A DNA stretch of 64,000 nt from Ephemerocybe angulata (lineage: Eukaryota; Basidiomycota; Agaricomycetes; Agaricales; Psathyrellaceae). Shown piece by piece: positions 47,437-58,043 of this stretch. The stretch is taken from assembly GCA_013368325.1 (NCBI GenBank), contig JAACJK010000001.1, positions 3,286,001 to 3,350,000 on the forward strand, given 5' to 3'. Position 1 is the first letter of the stretch. Every line of letters begins with the position of its first letter. The position numbers were made by a program, and so were the translations under genes. Below the pieces are notes generated by a model that ran no database searches, had not been told where the DNA came from, and was given only the letters and a program-made list of their open reading frames with translations.

Positions 47437-47548
47437 GTGGTTGAACGAATGAATGAATAGGATGTGGTACTGAACATGGGTATATATCGAAGTAGTGGTT
47501 GAACGAATGAATGAATAGGTGTAATGTGGAATTGAACATGGGTATATT
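47437..47548. repeat. Tandem duplication, two ~58-bp units, in GST 3' region
   Basis: gtggttgaacgaatgaatga begins at 47437 and recurs at 47495, and both units end in tgaacatgggtatat. The units have diverged slightly in the middle. They lie just after the GST stop, probably in the 3' UTR or terminator. Confidence 0.75.
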
Positions 47549-47678
47549 GGAGCTCTCTCTCTGAGCTCCCTCTCTCTATCATCTTCCTTCACAATCTCGC
47601 CTCCCTCACCCTCCTCACTTCCCTCACTAAGACTTCCCTCCTCACCTCCCTCTCCCAGCGCCGCCGCGATGGCTCGAG

Positions 47679-48699
47679 TCAAACGGTACTCTTCACCCCG
47701 TCCTTCACGGCCTGCCAGCTAGGGCGGCTTTGCAAGTCGTCGAACCACCTACACAAAGTGTGAGCGTCAGCACAAACACTTAACTATGGGGAGATGAGGA
47801 GATGAGGAGGAACGCACCTCTTGACGTTGGGCTTGGCCTGCATGATGTCGCTCCCCGCGGTGGACAGGAGGACGCCGTAGGGGAGGTGGAAGAGGTCTGC
47901 GAGGGTTATTTCCTGCGGTCGCTTCGTCAGCTTCCGTTTATTACGCGTGGAGTACGACGAAGAAGGATGGGAGGGAAGAGGGAGGGGAAGAAGACTCACG
48001 TTCCCAGCCATGTACTTCTGCTTGGCGAGGATCTTGTCGTAGACGTCGAGTTTCGCGGAGAGGCTCGTGATAAGGTCTTGGAAGACCGCCTCATCCGACT
48101 TGCCGCCCATCATCCTACATTCAAAGACACATCGTCAGCTTCCATCCTCCAATTCCAAAGCGCCATGGAAAAGTAACTCCATGAATCTGATGATCGAAGG
48201 GGGAGACGCACGGCTTAAACACCATCTCAAACACCGCGCGCCCCGCAAACGCATCAAAGTCCGCCACCTCGACGCTCGCGGCCTGCTCGAAGCGCGCGCG
48301 CGCACGCACGTCGGCGATGGGGAGGAGGTTGGGGGTGCCCTTTGCTGCGTATTTTTCGGCTATGTAGCGCGCGATGGCGCGGGATTCGTAGAGTGTGAAG
48401 CCGTCGTCGTCCTAGGTAGGTATATGTCAGTATACGCGTTGTTGTAAAGGGGAGGAGGGGGAGGGGGAGAAGAGAGAGGGAGAGAAGGGGAGAAGGGGAG
48501 AGGGAGAGGGCGAAGGGAAGAAACGCACGATGTAAGGCACCTGCCCGAACGGCTGCTTCTGAAGGTACTCGGGCGTCTTACTCTCGCCCTTGAAGAGATC
48601 GACCATAACGAACTCGAACGGCACGCCTTTCTCGATGAGCGCCATCCCCACGCGCTGCGTGCACGTCGACTTGGGCCATCCGTAGAGCTTGAGGACCAT
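47679..48699 (-). CDS. Phi-like glutathione S-transferase
   Basis: Predicted cytosolic GST. Exons 48699-48529, 48411-48212, 48114-48000, 47912-47818 and 47748-47679 give 216 aa. Exon lengths 171, 200, 115 and 95 match the arm GSTs exactly, showing common descent. Motifs: MVLKLYGWPKSTCTQR with the catalytic Ser, FGQVPYI, ESRAIARYIAEKYAAKG, a C-domain EITLADLFHLPYGVLL and NVKRWFDDLQSRPSW. It converges on the insert-bearing GST, the two stops lying about 350 bases apart. A tatata run about 145 bases upstream may serve as TATA box. Confidence 0.92.
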
Positions 48700-49377
48700 C
48701 TTGAATATAGAAGTATAGACTCGGAAGAAGGAGTGGTGGTGTAGTAAAGATAAGGAAGGAATGTGGTGGTGTAGTTGAGTGTGGATAGTTAGATAGAATG
48801 AATGAAGTGTTGGATGGAGACGGTGTGGAGGGCGGGAAGGGTTATATATACGGTGGGTGGGTGGCTGACGGGTGTGGCTGGGTGGTGGCGGACGTGTGCT
48901 TTGAGTTGGGTTTTGAATTTGTGTTTGCCTAGCTCTCTCCTTTGGCGAGCTGGGTGTAGGAGATAGGTGATACCCGATCGCGCCGGCCGTCGGGTGTGAT
49001 GCGATAGGCGCCCGTGGGAGCCTTGTTGGCGCTTAGCGTCCATTTTGTCGTTTGGTCAAAGATGGACTCTTGTCACTGCCCATAATGGATAGACCTGCGA
49101 GCTTAGTATGTTCGACGGACATATTTTCATGCCAACAAGGCTCAATTTGTACGGAGATACCACTTGTACAATGTAAAACAAGAAGGGATGAAATGTAGGT
49201 GCGAAAGTTGGGGCATGGGAACTATCCATAGTCCATGCAGAACTTGTATCGCACTGCGATGAAAGGCATAATAAATGAAGTAACAAAATGAGTGTGTGCG
49301 GGTCGGTACAGACTCGATCAAACAAATACTGTCAGTCCCCAGGATTATGCAGATATAATTGAAGGCTCGCCCAGTGT
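48700..49377. other. Intergenic region
   Basis: About 680 bases with the promoter of the minus-strand GST and the 3' region of the next minus-strand gene. No coding feature. Confidence 0.45.
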
Positions 49378-50220
49378 CTAAGAGTCTTCAGAGGTGGCAG
49401 TGCCATCCTCATCCGAGTCAGAATCCACAGGTGTGCTTTCGTCTCCGCCCTCCTCCGTAGTCTCAGAGTCAACTTCACAGGTGTCCTCGGGCTCGTCAGA
49501 GTCGTCTCCATTGTTCCCAGTATCTGACTCTCCATCGTCCGCACCAGTTGAGTCACCTCCATTATCCTCCTCATCATCAGCTGCCTCCCCATCCTCACTC
49601 TCACCCTCATCATCCCCGCCCTCCAAGTCCTGCCTGGTCTCCAACTTGTCCCCAGGGACCTTATCACTGGCGTTCCCCGTAGTCACCACAGTCTCAACAG
49701 GCGCCGCCGACGCGACCTCGGTTCCCGTTGGTCCCGTCGTAGGCAGAGTCTTGCCAGGCGCGATCGTCGTACCCGGGCCAAACGTGAATGTGGCAGCCTT
49801 CGTGGGAGCACTCTCGCCAGGCGCGGTCACGCTGGTAGAGGTAGTGGAGGGGGTATCATTCGGGGTAGCGGGGGTAGATATCGCCCCTCCGGGCCTGCCA
49901 CCGCTATGGTGTGGGCCTTTGCTGGATGGGAAGGTGCCGTTTCCTTTGGGGATATGAGTCCCGTCTGTGCATGGCGGGCGGGCTGGGACGCTGTTGTTCG
50001 CTGCTCCTTCACGTCGGATTGGGGGACTGGGCAACTTGAATGTGTTCAATGTGGGGAGGGACCGTGACGATGGCAGGGAGGGGGCGTTGCCAGTGGGATG
50101 GGCGGTATCGATGGTCGAGGGTAAATGGTCGGAGGTGCGGTCCAGCGCGGTGGGGAGCGCGTTTATCTGCGAGAGGTGCACGGCGATGAAGAGGAGAGAT
50201 GCAACTGTGATTCTGACCAT
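49378..50220 (-). CDS. Secreted Thr/Pro-rich protein with acidic C-terminus
   Basis: No catalogued domain. A single 280-codon exon starts with a signal peptide (MVRITVASLLFIAVHLSQINA) and has a dibasic site (PPIRREGAAN) near residue 73. The central part shares the words ARPPCT and GNGTFP, and a His/Gly segment GPHHSGGRPGG, with the Thr-rich proteins at 15447 and 51901, so the three probably belong to one family. The last ~80 residues are extremely acidic (GGDDEGESEDGEAADDEEDN, then further Asp/Glu/Ser runs), which the arm copies lack. A Thr/Pro middle with an Asp/Glu tail suits a glycosylated, cation-binding wall or matrix protein. Function is unknown. Confidence 0.75.
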   Translation of the reverse strand: MVRITVASLLFIAVHLSQINALPTALDRTSDHLPSTIDTAHPTGNAPSLPSSRSLPTLNTFKLPSPPIRREGAANNSVPARPPCTDGTHIPKGNGTFPSSKGPHHSGGRPGGAISTPATPNDTPSTTSTSVTAPGESAPTKAATFTFGPGTTIAPGKTLPTTGPTGTEVASAAPVETVVTTGNASDKVPGDKLETRQDLEGGDDEGESEDGEAADDEEDNGGDSTGADDGESDTGNNGDDSDEPEDTCEVDSETTEEGGDESTPVDSDSDEDGTATSEDS

Positions 50221-50739
50221 TGTGAGGGTGGGATTAAAGGACTGGAAGGGATGGATAGTAGTATTTGAAGATGAATAAAGGAATGAGGTGAAGGAGTTGG
50301 TATAACTTGGTCCCTTTGTTTCCGTTTTATAACTGCCAAGGCGGGTGCCACCAACAGTCCCCAGTAGGCATATCTGGGTCAGGTTTATGTACGCCACTTC
50401 TCCAATTCAACTGTGTAAGATGGTGAACACTGTAATCTCGGGTACGTTGCAACACGGGCTGCGAAGGCGCATCACCAGCTGCATGTTACGAACGCGGAAA
50501 GACATTACCCGTAAACGGAAGAGACGGTAATCTACAGCGCTTACCCGGGGCCACCATTCAATCTGTGGCTGCACCACTTTATGTACCTTCTCATCATCTT
50601 CTTGCTCTGGGTAATCTCTTTACCTTCCCTTCTCGCCACTGATCTGTGTATCTAGGACTTGGATCATACCAAGTAAAACTAGTTTCAAGTGGAAGAGCAC
50701 TCGGGTTTCCTCGTAATGGTAGCTAAGCGTGGGAGCTTT
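50221..50739. other. Spacer before right duplication arm
   Basis: About 520 bases holding the promoter of the minus-strand secreted protein gene. Nothing else recognised. Confidence 0.4.
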
Positions 50740-51249
50740 TGGAGGAAGGTAAGAAAATTGCCCAATTCCCTCAAATTAACGATAAGCGCCCAATTGCTTC
50801 GTCAGCAAGTCAAGAGGCCGTTGCCACACACAAACACACACGGTTAAATCCTCAGGCTGGCCGCCGCTGCCCTTGGTTCTCCCTTTCTTTGGACTCATCT
50901 TCCTACGCCGGCGCTAACTATCTTGATTCGCAAGGACCTCGTATACTTCTGGCTCCGGCGAATGAGCGGTCGAACCTCCTGACGCCTCGTAGTCTTTCAT
51001 GCCTTCCACTGGCCCAAGTTGACCTGCCAGCGCTGCCAGCTCTTTTCTAGGCCCAAGGGTCTTTCTTGCCGCTTCGAACGCGACGGGGTACCCACGACGC
51101 GTCTATGTTACCAATGCACTGAATGCAGCTGGCAATCAATAGTACCTCCTGTAGGATCAAGTGCAGGATGTCCACGGAGTACTTTGGCAGTGGTGCAATC
51201 TCAAGGTTCACAGGCGACGAGGTGAAGCCATTTGCCTCCACGTCGGCTT

Positions 51250-51724
51250 TTTCCCCACATGTGCAACGCATCGACGCGTTCCTCGCCGCGCTCAAGGAAA
51301 TAGTTGGTCATGGCCGCCGAAGATCGAGTACGCGCACGACGCAATCGGGGACCTCGAAGCGAGCTTCCGCTATGCGCTCGAGGCCGTCGTGCTGGACTGC
51401 GAACTTGACGCTGGAATACGCGTCCCCCGACGCGAAGGGGAAACGAGGCGAAGTTCACGGCGGAGAAGATGAACCCTCTTAATGTGGAGCATGTTCGCAC
51501 TCTGTTTGGCGCGGTGACGGGTCTTCTGGAGACGGGTGCGCTCAGGGTATGTTTGCATCGACTTTGGGACCTTGGCAGTGGTGGACTAATGTTTGTGTCT
51601 GCAGGGAAGTCGCTTTGAGGTACACCCTCGGGGGTTGGCTGGGATATTTGAAGGGCTGAAGAGGCTCGAAGCTAATCTGGTCTCGGGACTGAAGCTCGTT
51701 GCGCGACCTGATGAGACTGCCTAG
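51250..51724 (+). pseudogene. Truncated MDR reductase pseudogene, right arm
   Basis: Plus-strand counterpart of 16485-17102. IDAFLAALKE, a damaged region, LFGAVTGLLETGALR and a last exon after 51604 ending GLKLVARPDETA remain. The last exon is in frame here (FEVHPRGLAGI), unlike the left copy. The N-terminal half and the Rossmann GGSSSVG loop are missing, and the frame breaks between the segments. Confidence 0.75.
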
Positions 51725-51900
51725 ATTGAACGGCACTGGCCAGCGGTATGAATGTGTTATCAATTTGGTAACTAAACGGAGATGTTCTAATGAGAAAAAG
51801 TCCTTCATGATCTACTGAAGTCTCTGACATAGTCCATAGATGAGGGGCTAACTCTATCCAGGCTTGCATCACATGCAATTCACCCCAGCCGGCTGGAGAT

Positions 51901-52694
51901 CTAGTCCGACGAAGTGGCCTCGGAGGCATCGCTGGTGGTGGTAGCGGTGGAAGCAGTGGTACTCTCCAGAGTGTCTGTTCCAGTGCTCGTGGTAGTGTCG
52001 GTGGGCAACGAAGTATCCGTGGTAACGGTGTCAGTTCCCGTAGCCGTGTCGGTGGTGGAGCTGTCGGTCGCTGTGGCGGTAGTATCAGTGGGCAGAGCAG
52101 TCGCGGTCGCCGTGTCTGTGGTCGAGTCCGTTCCCGTGGCCGTAGTATCAGTGGACAGAGCCGTCGCGGTCGCCGTGTCCGTGGTCGAGTCCGTCACGGT
52201 TCCGGTGGCCGTAGTATCGGTGGGCAGGGCGGTGGAAGTGGCGGTCGTACTCTCGGTGGGATCAGTAGCCGTGGCTGTATCGGTGGGCAGCACAGTGTCG
52301 GTGCCGTTGGGGAAAGTACAGGGCGGACGGGCACCGTGGTCACCATGGTGTCCTTTGCCAGGCCTTCCTTCGCCATGCCCAGTGCCATTGTGATGTCCAG
52401 GGAAGGTGCCGTTCCCGAATGGCGCCGTACCATTTCCTCCTGGGAAGGTACCGTTGCCTGTTGGGATGGGGAAGGGTGCTGTTCCATTCCCGGGGAGGCT
52501 TGTAGGTGTCCCTGAGGGTACGGGGAAGCCTATTGTCCCATTAATTATGAGGCCTTGGGGGAGGGCGGAGACCATGTTTCCTCCTCTGCATTTGAAATTA
52601 GTATTGGTTTGTTAACTTTGTGTGAGCTAAGATAAGATGCTTACAGCTGAAAGAGCGGCGCAAGAATGAGCAGGCCTGCTTTAACTCCAATCAT
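51901..52694 (-). CDS. Secreted Thr-rich tandem-repeat protein (right arm copy)
   Basis: Exons 52694-52645 and 52585-51901 give 244 aa. Signal peptide MIGVKAGLLILAPLFQL, NGT-rich middle with the GHHGDHGARPPC segment, then three repeat units starting ALPTDTTATGT, ALSTDTTATGT and ALPTDTTATAT. It is otherwise nearly identical to the left copy, which has one more 22-residue unit and a few substitutions. Intact, presumably secreted and O-mannosylated. Confidence 0.82.
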
Positions 52695-53736
52695 TGCTCA
52701 GGTAGTTGATAGTTTAACGAGGGTAATAGGTTTGTCGAGGCTGAAGAACTTGAGTGTATTGTTCTTAACCGTGGTCTCTCCAGGTCTTATATACTTGATA
52801 TGCTCTTGCTAAAGCTCTCACCGCCTCTGAAGCCGGGAAGTGCGCAGTCCTGAGGTTGCCACCTTGTAGCCAGTAATATGCCATCATACACCACTGAGGG
52901 CTACGATCGCCGCTTCTAACACAAATAGAACGAGAAATCAGTTATTTATATTCCATTGAGTAGTGCCTCACCTGGACTACTTGCCACCTTGTACCTTGAT
53001 CAGGGAACTCCGCAGCCACAGCATCTCGTTCACTACGAAACGGAAGGCGTGCAACCGTAAGTCTAGCGGGAGCCGTTTTCTCCAGCTCCACTGCTGCGTG
53101 GGCTGTAGGTAAGCAAAGCTGTAGATCCTTTCTTAAGACCCTTGAAGACGTTCTCTAGACTAAATTTAACTTAACTTTCAGCTCATTCTACGGCCTTTCA
53201 GCCCGCCTCTGCAATCTTTAGGCCATGGAACCCGACTGTCCTCCTGGAAATTACCCAAACGTAACGTATCCATGAATTTAATCTCATCAAGGCCTACCTG
53301 GGTCACCTACGCAGAGTTTTATATATTCAAGAAGGTGATTCGACGCGTTTTGGTGTCTTGACTCCACGTCGCCTTTGAACTGAAGACGGGACAGGGGCTT
53401 CGCCACAACCCTGTGATAGCCTGTGAATCTGATGGCATCTCGCGAACCTAACAACGCGTAAACAAAACCGCGTCAACGCAAATTTGCCAATTCGTCCTTT
53501 CTCCCACCAGCATGACGGAGCAACCGTACCCGCCGCCTCCCTGCTCTGTAAGTGGGCCCTCCCCCCGAAAGAAAGTAAAGGCGGGCCAATGAGGGGGGAT
53601 ATCGCGACGAATCTTCCAAGCGATCGAGCGATCGTGGCGATGGGTTTATAAGAGGCGACATTCCTTCCCATTTACCGATCTTTCTTGGCCCACATCCACC
53701 ACAACCACAGCCAAAACCACTGTTCTATTCTCTACC
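52695..53736. other. Spacer between Thr-rich gene and GST in right arm
   Basis: Mirror of 14386-15446, with the divergent promoters of the two flanking genes and no supported gene. Confidence 0.5.
53645..53652 (+). promoter_or_regulatory. TATA box of right-arm GST
   Basis: tttataag 85 bases before the start at 53737, conserved in the left arm at 14470-14477. Confidence 0.6.
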
Positions 53737-54616
53737 ATGGTCCTCAAACTCTACGGGTTCCCCATGTCTACCTGCACACAGCGGGCTCTTCTCGCACTCC
53801 ACGAAAAGGGCGTCCCATACGAGATGGTTGAGGTCCAGCTCCACAAGGGCGAAACCAAGACCCCCGAGTTCCTCGCAAACCAGCCATTCGGCCAGGTGCC
53901 TTACATTGTTCGCCGCAGCCATACTCACTTCTGGTGACTACTTCTCATATCATCAATCCCTTTCCAGGACGAGGACGGATTCATACTATACGAGTCCCGT
54001 GCCATCGCACGCTACATCGCTGAGAAATACGCGTCGCAAGGCACCCCTAATCTGCTTCCTACCGCAGATCTCAAAGCGCGTGCGCTGTTCGAGCAAGCTG
54101 CGTCTATCGAGACGAGTGATTTCGACCAGTACGCGAGCCATATCGTCATGGAGGGTCTTTTCAAACCGTAAGCAGCTTTGCCCGTCGAGTGTACTGCTCG
54201 CTCTTGCTGAGACTGTCCTTTCTGGTAGCATGATGGGAGGAACAACCGACAAGGCAAAGGTGCAAGATCTTACCTCCACCCTTTCGAAAAAGTTGGATGT
54301 GTACGAGCAGATCCTGGGCAAGCAACGCTACCTCTCGGGCGACGTGAGTCCCAACATGAGTCTTACCCTCACAGACCCTGAATCGCGGTCTTTATAGAAC
54401 ATCACTCTGGCCGACCTCTTCCACGTTCCCTATGGTGTTCTGCTTAAGCGCGCAGGCGCTGATGTCTTGGACGGCAGGCCAAACGTCAAAAGGTTCGTCA
54501 GGTTCCAATACACCAGTGTGGAACGAGAATGCTCACGAAAAGGTGCTCGCAGGTGGTTTGACGACATGACAAGCCGCCCTTCTTGGCAAGCTATAAAGAG
54601 CGGGAGCGCCGCTTAG
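53737..54616 (+). CDS. Phi-like glutathione S-transferase (right arm copy)
   Basis: Exons 53737-53907, 53968-54167, 54229-54343, 54398-54492 and 54553-54616 give 214 aa. Same splice phases and nearly the same sequence as the left-arm gene at 13504. Motifs: MVLKLYGFPMSTCTQR, FLANQPFGQVPYI, ESRAIARYIAEKYASQG, NITLADLFHVPYG and NVKRWFDD. It ends SGSAA where the left copy ends SGSAV. Both copies keep open frames, splice sites and TATA box, so both may be expressed. The introns differ more than the exons between the copies. Confidence 0.92.
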
Positions 54617-55175
54617 ATGTGATTGCCCATGCTTATATCAGCGTCTCCAGAACAGTCTGAGTTGGAATATATGAGGTACACTGCCGTGACCCTTGGGCGC
54701 TTATTTCCGACCGTAGGCGCCCCTTTACCACGGTCCACATTGCTTGCTCATCTGGAGCATGTCTATGTTCACACCTGGGGCCCCACCTTGTATGAAGACC
54801 GCGGTACACGCTTTCCGAGTGGCGGTCTACCCTCCATCGGAGCCGACAGACCTTACGCAAACTCTGCGCATAGGCGTTCACTGCCTGCCTCAGGGGGCTC
54901 CCACCGCTGCAATCCGTGACATGATCCCCTCCAAAATCAAAGGGTGGTGGTGCCACGGGTCCTCCTTCCATAACAAGAGATATCGCCGGTGCCGCTTTTG
55001 CCGAGAGGCAAATGCTGCCGCAGTCGTTCACTGGAACGCGAGAAGTACAGTCCCATCCACTTTCCGTCGCATAAATCTCGTAGAAACCTGTAGATGGGTG
55101 CGAAAGATAGTAGATATGTATGTTGGCTTCTTCGAGAATGGCTTTAGTGCGAATATATCCTTTCTTCCCTCCACA

Positions 55176-55823
55176 ATGGTCAATCTCGTTCAAATCACCA
55201 CCAATGAGACTGTGCAGTTCACAGTTACAGCCAATGGAACCCAGAAAGTCGTCAGCTACCGGCCATACGTCTCAGAAAACAACTTATCTCAGGAATATGT
55301 GCTGTGCGACATTTGCCAGCTCCCGGTACGCATTCACGGAACAGCCAGGAAGCGCAACCTAGCGAAGTTACTCAAACATCGAGGAGGGACGGGGTGTCTG
55401 AAACGAAAGCGGCTAGATGAGGAGAGAGAAATTGCAGCAGCAGCTAAGAAAGCGTCAATTGCTGCCTTTGGGACTCATTTGGTAGCTTCAACAAGTCAAA
55501 GTGCGTCGCTTATCGCATCTGCTCTATTATTTTAAGTTAACAGTTGTAATTCAGCTGCGATGAGTGCTGGGCCAAGTCGTGATGGAGATTCAACTCCAGT
55601 TGCAGCCCGGTTTCCCTCAGCTCTGTCATCGCAGCTGGATCTTGAGCAGACGACCCCTACACCAATAACCCCGACCCCAGACTCACCTGTTAACTCGTCC
55701 CCACTCCCTGGGTCTGACCTCGCGGATTCCATCACATTGCCGGCGCCGGAGTTAGCGATGCACGACTCACTGGACAGTTTACCGCAGCCCGAGCCGCGGA
55801 ATATCCAGGGTATTCAGCACTGA
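55176..55823 (+). CDS. BED-like zinc-finger protein flanking KDZ element
   Basis: Exons 55176-55500 and 55555-55823 join in frame to give 197 aa. The N-terminal 50 residues are beta-prone. A zinc-finger-like motif, C-X2-C-X20-H-X5-C, starts with EYVLCDICQL and ends in LLKHRGGTGC, followed by a basic KRKR segment: a layout like BED and related transposon DNA-binding fingers. The rest is Ser/Thr/Pro-rich. It could be the DNA-binding accessory protein of the element, or the surviving N-terminus of a longer transposon gene, because a longer frame is not resumed downstream. The family was not recognised. Confidence 0.55.
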
Positions 55824-56824
55824 TGAGACATGGTGATGGACTAAGTGAGTGGTATGATGGGCCATTTCCGATGGATCGCCAGATCTCACCTGGGTCGGTG
55901 CAATGCCGTGGCCAGTATGGCTCACTTGGGCCGATGCCATCGCAATGGCTCAACTGAGCCACCCTGACATATGAAAAAAGCGGTTCGGTAGACCCAAATA
56001 TGGCCAATCACTGATGAGGCACGCCGCCTGAGGAATGCTTGTCGGGGCGCGCCTTCTGGCAGTGGTGGCAGGTAAGTCGGTGCAAATAAATGTTAAGATT
56101 TGTACACGGGGGGCACCGTCGGTAATTAGATTTCCGAATTCCATCCCAGTTAGGGTCCTTTCCCTGAGCGCATGCGCGCCCCATTTCCAGAACACAACCA
56201 TAAACGCACGCGGAATAGGGCATAAATAAGCCCGTCGGAATGAAAAATGTCGAAGGCGGCGCTGTTTGCGGGGTACCGATGATCAAGAGTGATCATAGGC
56301 AAATCATATACATAAAGGGAATGATGTACATAAAGGGAATAATCCCCGGTGCCGGTGGCGGAGTAGCTCCTCCGTTGTGAACATGACGTGACAGCGCGAC
56401 CCGCGGCTTGGGATCGGCATGAAGCAAGGCGGTCTTGCCAAAATCAAGTCACCGACAACAGCGCCCGGCCTCACCCCGGCCTTGAAACTGTCAAGGAATC
56501 AACAGCCTCGCGATCCCCACATGTCTTGTTCGTCCTCGCTCAATAAAAGCCTGAGCGTTCAGTGAGTCCCGCCAACCCTCACGTCCCCCCAGAAAGCTTC
56601 GCAATATCCCGCCGCGCAGGAATGGCCGACGAATTACCGCCGGGCTTGAAATTCTGTTGCGCGTGTTCGGAATACGCGCAAAGTCTCTTGAACGAGGCCA
56701 CAGGGCGGGGGCCCAATGTGCAGTCGGACTTGACTATCCCATATCATGTACGAGGAGAGCTGGAGAAGATGGTGGGCCGCTTGCGCGAAGCGTGGGGTCG
56801 ACAAGGTCCGTGCAATTCATAACT
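55824..56824. other. Spacer upstream of TET/JBP gene
   Basis: About 1 kb. A plus-strand frame at 56562-56822 (LKFCCACSEYAQSLLNEATG) may be an upstream exon of the dioxygenase or a separate fragment; I could not connect it by convincing splice sites. A short direct repeat, cataaagggaat, occurs near 56311 and 56328. Confidence 0.45.
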
Positions 56825-58000
56825 ATGCTACAGGTGCTTACCTTCCCGGCGGAAATTCTAGTGGTTTTAGATTATTCCATCACCGACGTTCTCCAGGCGC
56901 TCCAGTCCAGCAGCTCGAAGCCGAAGTCAGAATTGCTGAGGGAGCGATTCAAAGGTCCCTTCATGCCCAAAGATGATGGGACAGGAACATCAGAACTGCT
57001 GGAGAAGCCGATGGTGTTTGTAGACCAATCAAGCACTATCGTCGCATGGTACCTACCGGGGCTCTTTACTCGGCAACGTTGCGTAAGCTTATTGAGATCC
57101 GGTATTCTATTCGAACTCTGAGCTGACCTGTGATGTGGATGAAATAGGAACAAGTCCATGCTGCAGTTAGGAACCTTTCGGCCCATCCACACAGTCCGAT
57201 CCAGGTCAACAGCTTGAGCCAGAACTGGCGGGAAGACTCGACCTCACTCCAACCCGGATGTGGCTCTGGTTTGACCGCGGGGCACGTCAATATGAGCATC
57301 GGGTGGTACGGCCAAGGTCACGATGTAAGCCGACTCCCTCCCTCCATATCCCGGGCCCATTTTCAGAATAGTGTGGACTGTAAACTGAGACGAGTGCATT
57401 TTCAAATAGGGCACAAACTCTAAGCCATGCCCTTCAAGGGTCTTCCAAAATGGCGACAGGAATGGTGCGAAGGAGTTTATCTCCTCCATCACCGAAATGA
57501 ACGCTTTGATCGGGACGGCACTCTCTCTCGTTCACCCCCGTCTCTTCAAGATGCAGATTCAAGTCTTGGTTGAACTGTACGCCGGCAGGGCTGAATGTAA
57601 CCACCGCGAGCTGATGCTGGAGCTCTTTCAGCACTGGTCTACTCCCTTCACTGGGTTCGATCTTATCTCGAACAGGGAGTCACCTTTCCATAGAGATTCC
57701 CGAGGTGGGAAGCTACTTTGGGACTTTCTCGCGATCTTCGGAGATCATTGCGACGGTCGGCTTGAAGTGCCCCTCCTCAGTGCACGGTTTGTATACAACC
57801 CTGGGACCGGATTTTTCCTACCCGGGTACTTGTTTGAGCACGGCGCTAGTCGCACGACTGGGGAACGGATCTGCATGGCTTGTTACTTCAAGCCCAATGT
57901 TGGTCGGGGTTCCTTAGCTTCATACGTAGAAGCCCGGCCTCCGACCACACTTGAGCTCAGGCATCAATATGGGCAAACTTGTATTATGGACATTCCATAG
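56825..58000 (+). CDS. TET/JBP-type 2-oxoglutarate/Fe(II) dioxygenase
   Basis: Predicted nucleic-acid-modifying dioxygenase, oxidising 5-methylcytosine or another modified base. Exons 56825-57082, 57148-57324 and 57410-58000 all splice in phase 0 and give 341 aa. The double-stranded beta-helix core shows SPFHRDSRGGKL, with the iron-binding His-X-Asp near residues 239-241, then DFLAIFGDHCDGRLEVP, and LPGYLFEHGASRTTGERICM, with the distal iron His near 289 and the 2-oxoglutarate-binding Arg near 298. N-terminal segments VFVDQSSTIVAWYLPGLF and SLSQNWRED, and the helix ISSITEMNALIGTALSLVHP, also match fungal TET/JBP proteins. All catalytic residues are present. The neighbouring KDZ transposase supports the assignment, as the two gene types are linked in mushroom genomes. 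Confidence 0.82.
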
Positions 58001-58043
58001 GTCTGGCAGGCTTGTAATTGTAAATACATAGCTCTACATATAT

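Larger units (their letters stand above)
50740..54883. repeat. Right arm of large inverted segmental duplication
   Basis: Reverse-complement counterpart of 13213-17510, about 4.1 kb. Order left to right is reductase pseudogene (+), Thr-rich protein (-) and GST (+), the mirror of the left arm. The inner edge near 50740 (ttggaggaaggtaagaaaattg) corresponds to 17510, and the outer edge near 54883 to 13213. The length difference comes from small indels plus one missing minisatellite unit. Confidence 0.88.
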
